In this document: positions 48,932 through 57,474 of the stretch, piece by piece | Layout of the letters: the number at the start of each line of letters is the position of its first letter | Position numbering within the stretch: position 1 is the stretch's first letter | NCBI GenBank assembly: GCA_030645615.1 | Contig: JAUSNB010000025.1 | Span: 1 to 64,000, forward strand | Direction of reading: 5' to 3' | DNA: 64,000 nucleotides | Source of the DNA: Actinomycetota bacterium | Lineage (GTDB): Bacteria; Actinomycetota; Actinomycetes; S36-B12 | Made by a program: the position numbers and the translations under genes | Notes under the pieces: generated by a model | What the model saw: only the letters and a program-made list of their open reading frames with translations | Database searches by the model: none | Told to the model about the DNA's origin: nothing

Positions 48932-50017
48932 TCAGGTGGCGGGGGCGGGCACACCGGACTCGAGCCCGTCGACGGCCGCGCGCGCCTCCCGAAGTCGCCG
49001 GCTGACCTCGGCTGTCCGCTCGACCGCAGCCTGCTCGGCGCGAAGGGCGTCCTGCAGTTCATCGACAAGCGCGATGACGGCCGCCCGGGCCGCATCGACC
49101 GGGTCCAGGTCGGCCAGGTCCTTCCGCTCGGAGAGATCGTCCACGAGCGGCTCTTCCGCAGTCGGCGGAACCGCGGCCACCGCGGCGGCGGCCACGGCAG
49201 CAGCGGCCGACCATGGACTCGGCCCCGCCGCTTGCGTGGCCGCACTCGGCTGCGCCACCGGGTCGGGCACCCTGGTCCCGAACTCCTCCGGGACCAGCAG
49301 CGGCCCTCCGGTCGGGCCGGCAAGGTGCTCGTCCGCCAGGACCACGTGGCCCGAATCAACCAGGACCGAGGCCAGGTGCACCGCCTCTGCCCGCGTGAAG
49401 CCCGCGGCGGCGGCCAGCCCGTCCAGCGTGCGGATCCCGTCGACGGCCTCGAGGAGCGTGAAGGCCTCGCCCCGGGGAACGACCGACCCAGCCACAGGGC
49501 CACGCAGCGCGACGGTGGTTGCCGGATTCGCGTCGGTGGCGAGCATGGCCCACGTCCCGGCCAGCCGGTCGGCGCGCATCCGGACGAGGTCGAACAACGG
49601 ATCCACCGGCAGTGGCAGCGTGCAGAAGCGGGCGCTGGTTTGGCCCTTGCGCAGGTGGGTCCTCGCTCGCGGCAGCGCGAGGACGGCGCCCAGTGAGGCG
49701 ATCACGAACTCCTGATGGATCGCGGCCAGGGCGCCGATCGACACCGCACCTGCCGCGACCGCGGCTTCCGCGGCGGGTGCGTCGGATACGCCGAGCCTCG
49801 CTGCCACCGGCGGGACGTACCCGGGGAGCTCAACCGCGTACAGCCCGCCCTCGTACATGAACAGCCGCGCCGTGCCCCGGGTCAAGCGGTCAGTCACGTC
49901 GATCGAGCCGGTGAAGCCCTTCGCCGCTGCACTGCGCAGCACCCCCGACACCTCGGGATTGATCACGTCGGACGCCGCGCCGGGGCCTGGGCGCCTTCGC
50001 CCGCCGATCATGCTCAT
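48932..50017 (-). CDS. DUF4388-like (PatA N-domain-like) protein
   Basis: A 361-residue cytoplasmic protein. The N-terminal part (GFTGSIDVTDR, RLFMYEGGLYAVELPGY) resembles DUF4388, found in regulators of gliding and twitching such as PatA. A middle winged-helix-like segment (IRTLDGLAAAAGFTRAEAVHLASVLVDSG) follows. An Ala-rich linker leads to a C-terminal coiled coil (VIALVDELQDALRAEQAAVERT). It may sense or regulate pilus activity (inference). ATG 50017 has GAGGAGG 6 nt upstream. Confidence 0.65.
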   Translation of the reverse strand: MSMIGGRRRPGPGAASDVINPEVSGVLRSAAAKGFTGSIDVTDRLTRGTARLFMYEGGLYAVELPGYVPPVAARLGVSDAPAAEAAVAAGAVSIGALAAIHQEFVIASLGAVLALPRARTHLRKGQTSARFCTLPLPVDPLFDLVRMRADRLAGTWAMLATDANPATTVALRGPVAGSVVPRGEAFTLLEAVDGIRTLDGLAAAAGFTRAEAVHLASVLVDSGHVVLADEHLAGPTGGPLLVPEEFGTRVPDPVAQPSAATQAAGPSPWSAAAAVAAAAVAAVPPTAEEPLVDDLSERKDLADLDPVDAARAAVIALVDELQDALRAEQAAVERTAEVSRRLREARAAVDGLESGVPAPAT

Positions 50018-50049
50018 GGCCTGCCTCCTCGGTGGTCGGTCGGGTGTCC

Positions 50050-50763
50050 TCAGCGAAGCAGGTGCTGCGGCACGCTGGCTTCGTGCAGCGGGCATCGTGG
50101 CGCCCCGGCGTGATCGACCGTGCCGAGCATGAAGCCGGCCCGTCCCGTGCAGCCAGGTCGTGGGTCCTCGTGGTAGATGCGGCCGATGCCGGAGTGGATG
50201 TCGCTGTGCACGATGGCGTCGGCCCGCTCGGCGGCCTCGGAGCGATTGGTGATCCGCAGAACGTGCTCCGGCAGGATCTCGATCACCTGGTCCCCCGAGA
50301 CGAGCCGCCACTTGTAGTGGCTGACCGCGAAGTCGCCAGCCACGGCACGCTCGGTGCGATCCGGCATGAGGACGGTCACCGTGCACCGGGTGCCGATGTA
50401 CCCGCTGACGTCCAGCCGCTCGCCCGTGGTCAGGGTGAACGTGAAGGCGAGCGGGCCGGCGAAGCGCCGGTAGCCCAGGCGCGGGTCGTAGCACTTGCCG
50501 ACATGCTCGCGCACGCAGAGCTCGGCCTCCTCGAACGCGGCCGCGGTCCCTTCGACGAGCGTCCGCGGGAGGCCCTGGCTGGTCCGCACGAGGTCCGAGA
50601 CATCCCAGGCGTAGGACCGGACCACGCGACGATCGACCTCGCCGCCCGAGACCTCCGTCCCGGTGATGCGGGCGACGAAGTGCGGGGTGAGCCACGTCCA
50701 CATGAGCACGCCCGGTGAGTCGGTGAAGCTCCACGGCATCGGCTCGACGAGTTCGACGGTCAT
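50050..50763 (-). CDS. Hypothetical pilus-operon protein with C-terminal Cys/His cluster
   Basis: A 237-residue soluble protein that I do not recognise. The N-terminal half is strand-rich (VLMWTWLTPHFVARITG, YAWDVSDLVR). The end carries a C-x14-H-x5-C-x2-H arrangement (GCTGRAG..VDHAGAPRCPLHEA) that could bind zinc. ATG 50763 overlaps the stop of the upstream sigma-like gene by 4 bases, so the two are probably made in fixed ratio. It might be a partner or regulator of that protein. Confidence 0.66.
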   Translation of the reverse strand: MTVELVEPMPWSFTDSPGVLMWTWLTPHFVARITGTEVSGGEVDRRVVRSYAWDVSDLVRTSQGLPRTLVEGTAAAFEEAELCVREHVGKCYDPRLGYRRFAGPLAFTFTLTTGERLDVSGYIGTRCTVTVLMPDRTERAVAGDFAVSHYKWRLVSGDQVIEILPEHVLRITNRSEAAERADAIVHSDIHSGIGRIYHEDPRPGCTGRAGFMLGTVDHAGAPRCPLHEASVPQHLLR

Positions 50764-51902
50764 CGCAGGTCCGCCGATTTAAGGCTGTCGAGGACGCGGC
50801 CCACCGCCGCGTTCGCGGTCTTGGGCAGCACTTCGAGCTCGCGTGCCACCTGCGGCCGGCTGAGCTCCTCCCAGAAGGTCAGGTAGACGGCCGCGAGCGC
50901 GAGGGGGTCCTGGGCCCGCCTCCCCTTGCCCGTCGGGTCGTTGACAGCTGCAAGCACGGCCCGTGTCATCTCCGCGCTGCTGTCGTACTCTGCGGTGCCG
51001 ATGGCGACGTCAGCATCTCCGGCCACCTCGATGGTGTTCAGTCGATCGGCAGCGTCAGCGGGGCCAACAACGAGGGACTGCTGGTGCCGAATGTTCGAGA
51101 GCGCGGAGATGGCGGACTCTCGGCGACGCAGGTCGGTGACGCTTGTCCCCAATGCGGCAGCGCGGTCGGCCTCGGTGGCCGACCTGCCTTCATCCGACGC
51201 GATGGAGTCCACGGCCCGGGCAAGCGTCATGCGGTCGCTGATGACGGCGCGCCCGTAAACGGACCGCGCGGCGTCCTGCGGCCATGTCCGCAGCTTGCCC
51301 AGCACGAACGCTGCGAAGTTCAGGGTGCCATTAGCGCCTTCGCGACCGGGGTCGTAGCGGTCGACATGGTCATGAACGAACAGGAACATCATCGAGCGGA
51401 CGTCGTCGGCCTCCACCAGGTCGAGATCGGCCACCAGCTTGCGGCGGATCGCATACGTGCGCGGGTAGAGCCAGTCCACGGTGGCAGCGACAAGCTCGGG
51501 GAGCAGGCCGGCCGGGATCAGGTCGACGTTGCGGAACACGACCTTGGGCTCGACCCGCATGTTCACGGGCTCGACGTCGTGCTCGACGCACCAGCGCCGG
51601 ATCACGTCCCTCGCGGCGTGACCTTGTCCGACCGGTACCCAGACCCGGTGCTGCCCATCGCTCCACTGGCGCGAGTAGGCCTCGGGGCCGAGTACTGGCA
51701 GCAGGGTGCGGGGATCGAACTCGTCGACGGTGTCCCAGTGCACCCGGTCGCATGTCATCGTCGGCGCGCACGCGAAGATCTCCGCCTCGTCCATGCCTCG
51801 CACCGACATGTTGGGCAGCCGATGGCCGATGCGATGGGTGGCCGTGAGGATCTCGTCTCCGTCCAGAGGGGCCCGGAAGGCCCCGTCCATGCCCGCGCCC
51901 AT
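50760..51902 (-). CDS. Divergent sigma-70-like protein of the pilus island
   Basis: A 380-residue protein with an unfamiliar N-terminal domain of about 150 residues. A sigma-like order follows: region-2-like ADDVRSMMFLFVHDHVDRYDP with NFAAFVLGKLR (about 157-210), region-3-like LARAVDSIASDEGRSATEAD and LGTSVTDLRRRES, and region-4-like ALAAVYLTFWEELSRPQVAREL with KTANAAVGRVLDSL. Region 2 lacks the acidic and aromatic residues expected for -10 binding and melting, so it may be a regulator rather than an initiating sigma. It is coupled to the 237-residue gene downstream. ATG 51902 is chosen. Confidence 0.7.
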   Translation of the reverse strand: MGAGMDGAFRAPLDGDEILTATHRIGHRLPNMSVRGMDEAEIFACAPTMTCDRVHWDTVDEFDPRTLLPVLGPEAYSRQWSDGQHRVWVPVGQGHAARDVIRRWCVEHDVEPVNMRVEPKVVFRNVDLIPAGLLPELVAATVDWLYPRTYAIRRKLVADLDLVEADDVRSMMFLFVHDHVDRYDPGREGANGTLNFAAFVLGKLRTWPQDAARSVYGRAVISDRMTLARAVDSIASDEGRSATEADRAAALGTSVTDLRRRESAISALSNIRHQQSLVVGPADAADRLNTIEVAGDADVAIGTAEYDSSAEMTRAVLAAVNDPTGKGRRAQDPLALAAVYLTFWEELSRPQVARELEVLPKTANAAVGRVLDSLKSADLR

Positions 51903-51906
51903 CGGG

Positions 51907-52290
51907 CTAGCCGACCGCGTGCAGGTCCTGCAGCGACCTGCTACGCGCCGCGCGCATGGCCTCCGACTGGGCCGGCAACGGCACAAGTGCCGGGTCGTAC
52001 GCCCCGAGGGCGGCGGCGACTCGGCTCAGGAAGTTGAGCGCCTCGCGGGCATCGGCGGCGGACACCTTGATGTCATCGATGGTCCCGAGGGTGACGGCCA
52101 CGGTGATGTGCACGCGCGTCCCCTCCCCGACCAGTTCCACTAGCCGCACCGGGACGCGGGGGAACTCATCCATGAGGCTCGCCAGGGCCTTGGCCGCCGA
52201 CGGCGCCGCTGCGTGGGTGGGAGCCAGGCGCATGCCGACCTCGAAGGTGCGCCGAAGCCCGGCGAACTCACTGATCTGGTGCCGAGACAT
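51907..52290 (-). CDS. Hypothetical protein, first gene of the 52.3-48.1 kb operon
   Basis: A 127-residue protein that I do not recognise. ATG 52290 has GGAGG 5 nt upstream, which decides the start over an ATG at 52323. It has an alternating helix/strand pattern (AAKALASLMDEFPRVPVRLV, VHITVAVTLGTIDDIKVSAAD) and no membrane segment. It heads the operon with the sigma-like protein, the Cys/His protein, the DUF4388-like protein and pilD. Confidence 0.66.
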   Translation of the reverse strand: MSRHQISEFAGLRRTFEVGMRLAPTHAAAPSAAKALASLMDEFPRVPVRLVELVGEGTRVHITVAVTLGTIDDIKVSAADAREALNFLSRVAAALGAYDPALVPLPAQSEAMRAARSRSLQDLHAVG

Positions 52291-52376
52291 GCTCACCTCC
52301 CGGGCACGCGCGCTGGTCGACATGGCGTCACTTTCAACGGTATGGGTCCACGCTGGCCACCTGTTACCAACAAAGA

Positions 52377-52417
52377 CCGGCTTATCCGAGTTACACCCGG
52401 ATGACACCGGCTCATCC
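52377..52417 (-). promoter_or_regulatory. Direct and inverted repeats upstream of the 52.3 kb operon
   Basis: CCGGCTTATCC (52377-52387) and CCGGCTCATCC (52407-52417) are 30 bp apart, about three helical turns. Between them GGATGA pairs with the TCATCC of the second copy (6-bp stem, 7-nt loop). The location 87-127 bp before the operon start fits a regulator binding on one DNA face. No regulator is identified. Confidence 0.45.
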
Positions 52418-52458
52418 TTTGCTTAACAGCGTCGAAACACCTGCTCGAATCCGCACAG

Positions 52459-52497
52459 CACGATGTGGTCGCGGCGGGGGTCCGCGACCACATCGTG
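52459..52497 (-). terminator. Strong hairpin terminator of pilA
   Basis: A perfect 16-bp stem (CACGATGTGGTCGCGG and complement) closes on a 7-nt loop, 45 bp past the pilin stop. There is no long T-run, as usual for high-GC terminators. Together with the start of the next operon, this fills the 251-bp gap. Confidence 0.8.
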
Positions 52498-52541
52498 CCC
52501 GTGCTGGTCCTCACGGCATCAGCCGATGAGCTCTTTCGCCA

Positions 52542-52976
52542 CTACGGTGCGACCGTGATGCCGGCAGTCGTGCAGGTGGCGGTTGCCACGCCTGCGGGGT
52601 CCAGTCCGCCAGCCGTCGAGCTGTAGGTGTACATGACGTCCGCGTCGGTGTTGCAGCCCGTGATCGTGTAGCCGGTGCCGCCACCCGTGATCGTGACGGT
52701 GACCTGGTTGCCCGGCGAGGACTGCGGGTTGCCCGCCGTCAGCTCGACCGTGGTTGTCGGGTACGCGTTGTTCTCGACGTACAGGGTCTCCATGACCTTC
52801 GCGACGCCGTTGATGTCGGACTTGACCGACGCGTCGCGTGCGCTGTTCCGTTGGCTCAGGAACACCGGGATGGCAATGGCCGCGAGGATGCCGATGATGG
52901 CGACGACGACGAGGAGCTCGATGAGCGTGAATCCCCGGTCGCTGTCGTCGCGTGTCTTGTTGAGGCGAGTAAGCAT
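52542..52976 (-). CDS. pilA: Type IV major-type prepilin
   Basis: A 144-residue prepilin. A 15-residue leader ends Gly15, then FTLIELLVVVAIIGILAAIAIPVF begins the mature pilin with Phe1 and the conserved Glu5. The globular part has two Cys (GCNTDAD and TATCTTAG) that could form the D-loop disulphide. ATG 52976 has CAGGAG 6 nt upstream. It has its own FliA-like promoter and a strong terminator, so it is expressed apart from pilC upstream. PilD (48 kb) should process it. Confidence 0.93.
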   Translation of the reverse strand: MLTRLNKTRDDSDRGFTLIELLVVVAIIGILAAIAIPVFLSQRNSARDASVKSDINGVAKVMETLYVENNAYPTTTVELTAGNPQSSPGNQVTVTITGGGTGYTITGCNTDADVMYTYSSTAGGLDPAGVATATCTTAGITVAP

Positions 52977-53040
52977 CTGTTGCTCCTGATCGATGACCCC
53001 TCGTCGCGGGGTGTCGCACCCGTGCGGTCCGACATAGGGG

Positions 53041-53069
53041 GTTTCGGCTCGATCGTGGGCGGAATGAAC
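53041..53069 (-). promoter_or_regulatory. FliA/WhiG-like promoter of pilA
   Basis: On the minus strand, GTTCA (53069-53065), a 16-nt spacer, then GCCGAAAC (53048-53041). The ATG is 64 bp downstream. The same pattern with the same spacing precedes the gene pair at 47.5-48.0 kb. I recall a CTCA-N15-17-GCCGAA consensus described for FliA-type promoters in Actinoplanes; these sites would fit it with TTCA. Confidence 0.6.
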
Positions 53070-53103
53070 CCTGCCGCCCAAGTTTCTTGCGCGGCGACCG
53101 GTA

Positions 53104-54321
53104 TCAGTTGACGAGCTCGAAGATCTTGAAGATCGGCAGGTACATCGCGAGGATCATCCCGCCGACGATGGCGCCGAGGACCATGATCATGATGGGCTCG
53201 ATGAGAGCCATCAACTGCTCCGTCGTCGCCTCGACTTCCTGGTCGTAGAAGTCCGAGATCTTCCGGAGCATCTCGTCGAGGGCACCCGTGTCCTCGCCGA
53301 CGGCGATCATCTGCACGACCATGTCAGGGAACACCGGGTGCTCGGAAAGGGGTTTTGCGATGCCGGTGCCCTGCCGCACGCTGTCCTTGACCGACGCGAC
53401 GGCCCGCGTGATGACGACATTGCCTGACGTCTCGCCCACGATGTCGAGTGCACCGAGGATGGGCACGCCGGCATGCATCAGCGTGGAGAAGTTCCGGGTG
53501 AAGCGGGCAAGCGCCACCTTCTGGAACAGGGCGCCAAACACCGGCAGCCGGAACTTCCAGGGGTCGACGACCGCGCGCACGCGGGGCGACGACTTGTTGG
53601 CTCGGTACCACAGTGCGCTGCCGATGAGGACGGCCAGCACTGGGACGAAGAACAGCGGGTTCTTGACGAGGTTGGACAGATTCACGAGGAGTTGAGTCGG
53701 GAGGGGGAGCTCGCCGCCGAACGAGGAGAACAGCTCGGAGAACACCGGGACGACGAAGACCAGCATGCCCGTCGTGATGATGACCGCAATCACACCGACA
53801 GCGATCGGGTACGTAAGCGCACTCTTGATGCGTCCGCGCAGGCGGACCTCGGCCTCTAGGGAGTCGGCGATCTCGACCATGGTCGAGTCCAGGAAGCCAC
53901 CCACCTCGCCGGCCCGCACCATGCTCGTCATGAGCGGAGGGAACTCCTTGTGGTGGGCGAGGGCTTCCGACAGGGACTCGCCCTTCTCGACCTGCTCGCG
54001 CACCTCCGTCAGCAGGTCGCGCAGCCGGGGGCTCTGGGTCTGGTCGGCGAGGATCGCCAGGCAGCGCAGGATCGGCAGCCCCGATGACAGCATCGTGGCG
54101 AACTGCCGGGAGAAGATCGCGAGGTCCTTGGTCTTCACCCGGCCCTTGCCGAAGTTGACCTCGCGCCGCAGCCCCGTGCCGGCCACCTCGACGGCGATCG
54201 GCGTCATGCCCTGCTGGCGGACACGACTGAGGGCATCAGCCTCGCTGAGCGCCTTCATCTTGGATTCGACCAGCCGCCCCGAGCGGGAGCGGGCCTTGAC
54301 GAGGTACTCAGTCTGAGGCAT
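53104..54321 (-). CDS. pilC: Type IV pilus inner-membrane platform protein
   Basis: A 405-residue GspF/PilC protein with two repeats of the T2SSF domain (FSRQFATMLSSGLPILRCL and FTRNFSTLMHAGVPILGAL) and three membrane helices. It couples PilB/PilT motors to pilin assembly. Its start overlaps the pilT stop by 14 bases (54308-54321). Confidence 0.94.
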   Translation of the reverse strand: MPQTEYLVKARSRSGRLVESKMKALSEADALSRVRQQGMTPIAVEVAGTGLRREVNFGKGRVKTKDLAIFSRQFATMLSSGLPILRCLAILADQTQSPRLRDLLTEVREQVEKGESLSEALAHHKEFPPLMTSMVRAGEVGGFLDSTMVEIADSLEAEVRLRGRIKSALTYPIAVGVIAVIITTGMLVFVVPVFSELFSSFGGELPLPTQLLVNLSNLVKNPLFFVPVLAVLIGSALWYRANKSSPRVRAVVDPWKFRLPVFGALFQKVALARFTRNFSTLMHAGVPILGALDIVGETSGNVVITRAVASVKDSVRQGTGIAKPLSEHPVFPDMVVQMIAVGEDTGALDEMLRKISDFYDQEVEATTEQLMALIEPIMIMVLGAIVGGMILAMYLPIFKIFELVN

Positions 54322-55561
54322 CGGGGCTCACCCCCAGCAATTGCTGGAGCTCGCTCAGGTCGGAGCACTTCTCGACGGCCGTGGAGAGGTCGATCGTGCC
54401 CGCCTTCACCAGGTCGGCCAGGTCCTGGTTCAGCGTGTGCATGCCGTAGCGCGAGCCCGTCTGGAGAGCAGACGGGATCGACTGAAGCTTCCCCTCGCGC
54501 ACCAGGTTGCGAACCGCGGGCGTCGCAATAAGCACCTCGGTCGCGGCCACCCGTCCGCTGCCATCCGCCGTGCGGCACAGGGTCTGGCAGACGATCGCCT
54601 GGATCGACGCCGCCAGCTGGGAGCGGATCTGTCCTTGCTGCTCGGGCGGGAAGACGTCGACGATGCGGTCGATCGTCGTCGATGCAGAGCTGGTGTGCAG
54701 CGTGGCGAACACCAGGTGTCCGGTCTCCGCTGCTGTCAACGCCGTGGAGATGGTCTCCAGGTCGCGCATCTCCCCGACGAGCACGATGTCGGGATCCTGT
54801 CGAAGCGCATGCTTGAGGGCGTTGGCGAACGAGCGGGTGTCGTCGCCGACCTCGCGCTGGTTGACGACGCTGAGGTGGTGCTGGTGCACGAACTCGATCG
54901 GGTCCTCGATGGTCACGATGTGCCCGCGCCTGGTGCGGTTGGCGCGGTCGATGATGGCGGCGAGGGTGGTCGACTTGCCAGAACCCGTCGGCCCGGTGAC
55001 GAGGACCAGCCCTCGCGGCAGCAGGGCGAACTCCCCGAGGATCGCCGGCAGGCGAAGGGAATCGAGGGGAAGGATGTCCCACGGAATCGATCTGAGCACG
55101 GCGCCGACGGAGCCCTGCTGCTGGAAGAGGTTCACCCGGAAGCGCGCGGCGCCCGGCAGGGCATAGGCGAAGTCGAGTTCCTTTGCCTCCTCGAACCGCT
55201 GCTTCTGCCGCTCCGTCAGCAGTGCGTAGACCGCATCCTGCACCTGACGCGGAGTCAGCGGCGAGTAGCCCGGCACGGCCTCGAGCTCCCCGTGCACGCG
55301 GATCATCGGTGGTGCGTTCACGGTGAGGTGCAGGTCTGACCCGGACTTCTCCAGCAGGTAGAGCAGCACCTCGTCGATGGCGATCTCGGGTCCGGTGTCG
55401 GACGCGTTCGGGCGCAGCAGCGCCACGATCCCGGCCTCGTCCGCGGCCGGCGGCGGCACCGGTGCCAGCCCTGCCGCGATCGGGAGGTCGGCGAGCATGG
55501 GCGCAAGCGGCGCCCCGGGTGGCGGGGTCAGCGGGAGCGAGAATCCGTCAGGCGACGACAC
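54308..55561 (-). CDS. pilT: Pilus retraction ATPase PilT
   Basis: A 417-residue hexameric ATPase that retracts the pilus. After a Pro-rich N terminus of about 55 residues comes the PAS-like domain, then Walker A TGPTGSGKST (about 192), the Asp box TIEDPIEF, Walker B LVGEMRD and His box TLHTSSAS. The PilT signature AIRNLIRE is kept as AVRNLVRE. It overlaps pilC and pilB by 14 bases each. Confidence 0.93.
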   Translation of the reverse strand: MSSPDGFSLPLTPPPGAPLAPMLADLPIAAGLAPVPPPAADEAGIVALLRPNASDTGPEIAIDEVLLYLLEKSGSDLHLTVNAPPMIRVHGELEAVPGYSPLTPRQVQDAVYALLTERQKQRFEEAKELDFAYALPGAARFRVNLFQQQGSVGAVLRSIPWDILPLDSLRLPAILGEFALLPRGLVLVTGPTGSGKSTTLAAIIDRANRTRRGHIVTIEDPIEFVHQHHLSVVNQREVGDDTRSFANALKHALRQDPDIVLVGEMRDLETISTALTAAETGHLVFATLHTSSASTTIDRIVDVFPPEQQGQIRSQLAASIQAIVCQTLCRTADGSGRVAATEVLIATPAVRNLVREGKLQSIPSALQTGSRYGMHTLNQDLADLVKAGTIDLSTAVEKCSDLSELQQLLGVSPDASD

Positions 55562-57218
55562 GGAGCACCTCCGCGATGCTGGTCAGGCCCTGGGCGACCT
55601 TGAGCCAGCCGTCCTGGCGCAGCGTGCGCATGCCCTGCTCGATGGCCAGCCGCCGCACGTCCTCCGACGGGGCGCCACGCACCACGAGTCCGGAGATCTC
55701 CTCGCTCATGTTCATCACCTCGTGCATCGCCAGCCGGCCACGGTAGCCGGTGTGCGCGCAGGAGGTGCACCCGACCGGCTCGTAGATGGTCGCCACCATC
55801 CCTGGCGGGTTCTCGAAGCCGACCACGCCTAGCTCAGCCGGGGACTTCTCGACCTGTCGGCGGCAGTTGATGCACAGCCGCCGCGCCAGCCGCTGCCCGG
55901 TGGCACATTCCAGGGCTGACGTGATCAGGAAGGGCTCGATGCCCATCTCGGTCAGTCGCGTGACCACGCTCGGAGCGTCGTTGGTGTGGAGTGTCGTGAG
56001 GACGAGGTGCCCGGTCAGCGCCGACTCGATGGCGATCTGGGCCGTCTCGTGATCGCGGATCTCGCCGATGAGGATGATGTCCGGATCCGCCCGCAGGATC
56101 GAACGCAGGGCGGCGGCGAACGTCAGCCCTGCCTTGGCGTGCGTCTGCACCTGGTTGATGCCCGGGATCCGGTATTCCACCGGGTCCTCGACGGTGACGA
56201 TGTTGACCTCGGGCCGCGAGACCGCGTGCAGCGTCGCGTAAAGCGATGTGGACTTGCCGGACCCGGTCGGTCCGCTGACCACGAGCATGCCGTACGGGCG
56301 CTCATAGGCTCGCCGCCAGCGAGCCAGGTTGTTCGGCGAGAAGCCGAGGTCCGACAGGGCCATGGTGGCTGCTGTGTTGTCGAGGATCCGCATGACGATC
56401 TTCTCGCCCCAGACCGTCGGGATGCAGCTGACCCGGAGGTCGATCTTGCGGCCCGCCGACACCACGCTGAGCCGGCCGTCCTGCGGCTGTCGGCGCTCGG
56501 CGATGTCCATGTCGGCCATGATCTTCAGGCGCGAGATCACTGCTGACTGAATCTCCTTCGGCGCCGGGGCCATCTCCTTCAGGACACCGTCGATGCGGAA
56601 CCGGATGCGGATGTTGTTCTCACTCGGCTCCACGTGGATGTCCGACGCGTTGTCCGAGATGGCCTGCTTGAGCAGGAGGTTCACGTACCGCACGAGGGGC
56701 GCGTCCGACGTCGACGCCACGGGCGCCATGATGTCGATGGCCTGGTCTTCGTCGAGCATGTCGCGGACCAGCTCACCGAGCTCGGCCTCCGCTCGGTACA
56801 GCAGGTTGATGCGCGCCTGGATCTCGGCCTTGAGCCCGCAGGCGAACCTGACCGGCCGGTGGGTGATCGCCTGAAGGTCGTCGCGCACCTGCCAGTTCAT
56901 CGCGGTCTGGGGGTCCGAGACGACGACGAGCACGCCGTTCTCGATGTGGAGCGGGATCACCTCGTACTTGCGGGCCTGGTCGCCGGTGAGCAGCGCCGCG
57001 GCCTCGGGGTCGATCGTGGCGTCCATGACCTCGACGTACTCCAGCCCCGCTGCCCGCACGGTGCAGCGCACGACGTCCTTCTTGGCCACCGCCCCCTGCT
57101 GGACGAGCACCGTCAGCACCGGAGTGCCCAGGGCGCCCGCGGTGGCCTCGGCCGCAGCGAATTGATCGCGCGTGATGAGCCCCTCGGCCATGAGGACGTC
57201 TGCGACCGATGAGCTCAT
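55548..57218 (-). CDS. pilB: Pilus extension ATPase PilB
   Basis: A 556-residue GspE/PilB motor. An MshEN-type N-terminal domain (about 1-145, VADVLMAEGLITRDQF) precedes the ATPase with ASDIHVEP, Walker A SGPTGSGKST (about 315), Walker B ILIGEIRD and His box TLHTNDAP. A tetracysteine zinc site CINC...CTSC is present as in PilB and absent from PilT. It overlaps its neighbours on both sides. Confidence 0.95.
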   Translation of the reverse strand: MSSSVADVLMAEGLITRDQFAAAEATAGALGTPVLTVLVQQGAVAKKDVVRCTVRAAGLEYVEVMDATIDPEAAALLTGDQARKYEVIPLHIENGVLVVVSDPQTAMNWQVRDDLQAITHRPVRFACGLKAEIQARINLLYRAEAELGELVRDMLDEDQAIDIMAPVASTSDAPLVRYVNLLLKQAISDNASDIHVEPSENNIRIRFRIDGVLKEMAPAPKEIQSAVISRLKIMADMDIAERRQPQDGRLSVVSAGRKIDLRVSCIPTVWGEKIVMRILDNTAATMALSDLGFSPNNLARWRRAYERPYGMLVVSGPTGSGKSTSLYATLHAVSRPEVNIVTVEDPVEYRIPGINQVQTHAKAGLTFAAALRSILRADPDIILIGEIRDHETAQIAIESALTGHLVLTTLHTNDAPSVVTRLTEMGIEPFLITSALECATGQRLARRLCINCRRQVEKSPAELGVVGFENPPGMVATIYEPVGCTSCAHTGYRGRLAMHEVMNMSEEISGLVVRGAPSEDVRRLAIEQGMRTLRQDGWLKVAQGLTSIAEVLRVVA

Positions 57219-57472
57219 CGTCGACCTCCTGCGGTGCGACCGTTCACGGCGGCGCTCGCCGCGGCGCGCGGCGGCTCGGGCCCGAGCAGCAGGTCCACGA
57301 GGTCAAGGTCCCCCGCGTACCGCCTGATCAGCTCCTCGGTGAGCGCGCGCACGCGCTGGCGCAGCGGGTCGAGGTCGATGGGGGCGTCGGGACGCGACCG
57401 CAGGGTGGCCAGTTCCAGCTCACGCCGGGCCGCCAGGCGCGAGGCCCGCAGCTCCTCCAGGATGACGTCCAC
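57215..57472 (-). CDS. Small uncharacterised protein between pilT2 and pilB
   Basis: An 85-residue protein that I do not recognise. GTG 57472 lies 2 bp after the stop of the upstream ATPase gene, and its own stop overlaps the ATG of pilB by 4 bases, so it is wedged in the operon. It is mostly helical and charged (ILEELRASRLAARRELELATL, LRQRVRALTEELIRRYAGDLDLVDLLL) with an Ala/Arg-rich tail. It could be a coiled-coil adaptor for the motors (inference). Confidence 0.68.
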   Translation of the reverse strand: MDVILEELRASRLAARRELELATLRSRPDAPIDLDPLRQRVRALTEELIRRYAGDLDLVDLLLGPEPPRAAASAAVNGRTAGGRR

Positions 57473-57474
57473 GC

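Noticed and set aside
52377-52417. A BldD operator or cyclic-di-GMP riboswitch upstream of the pilus operon
   Set aside because: The sequence does not fit the BldD palindrome I know, and no riboswitch core is apparent. Only the direct repeats are supported.
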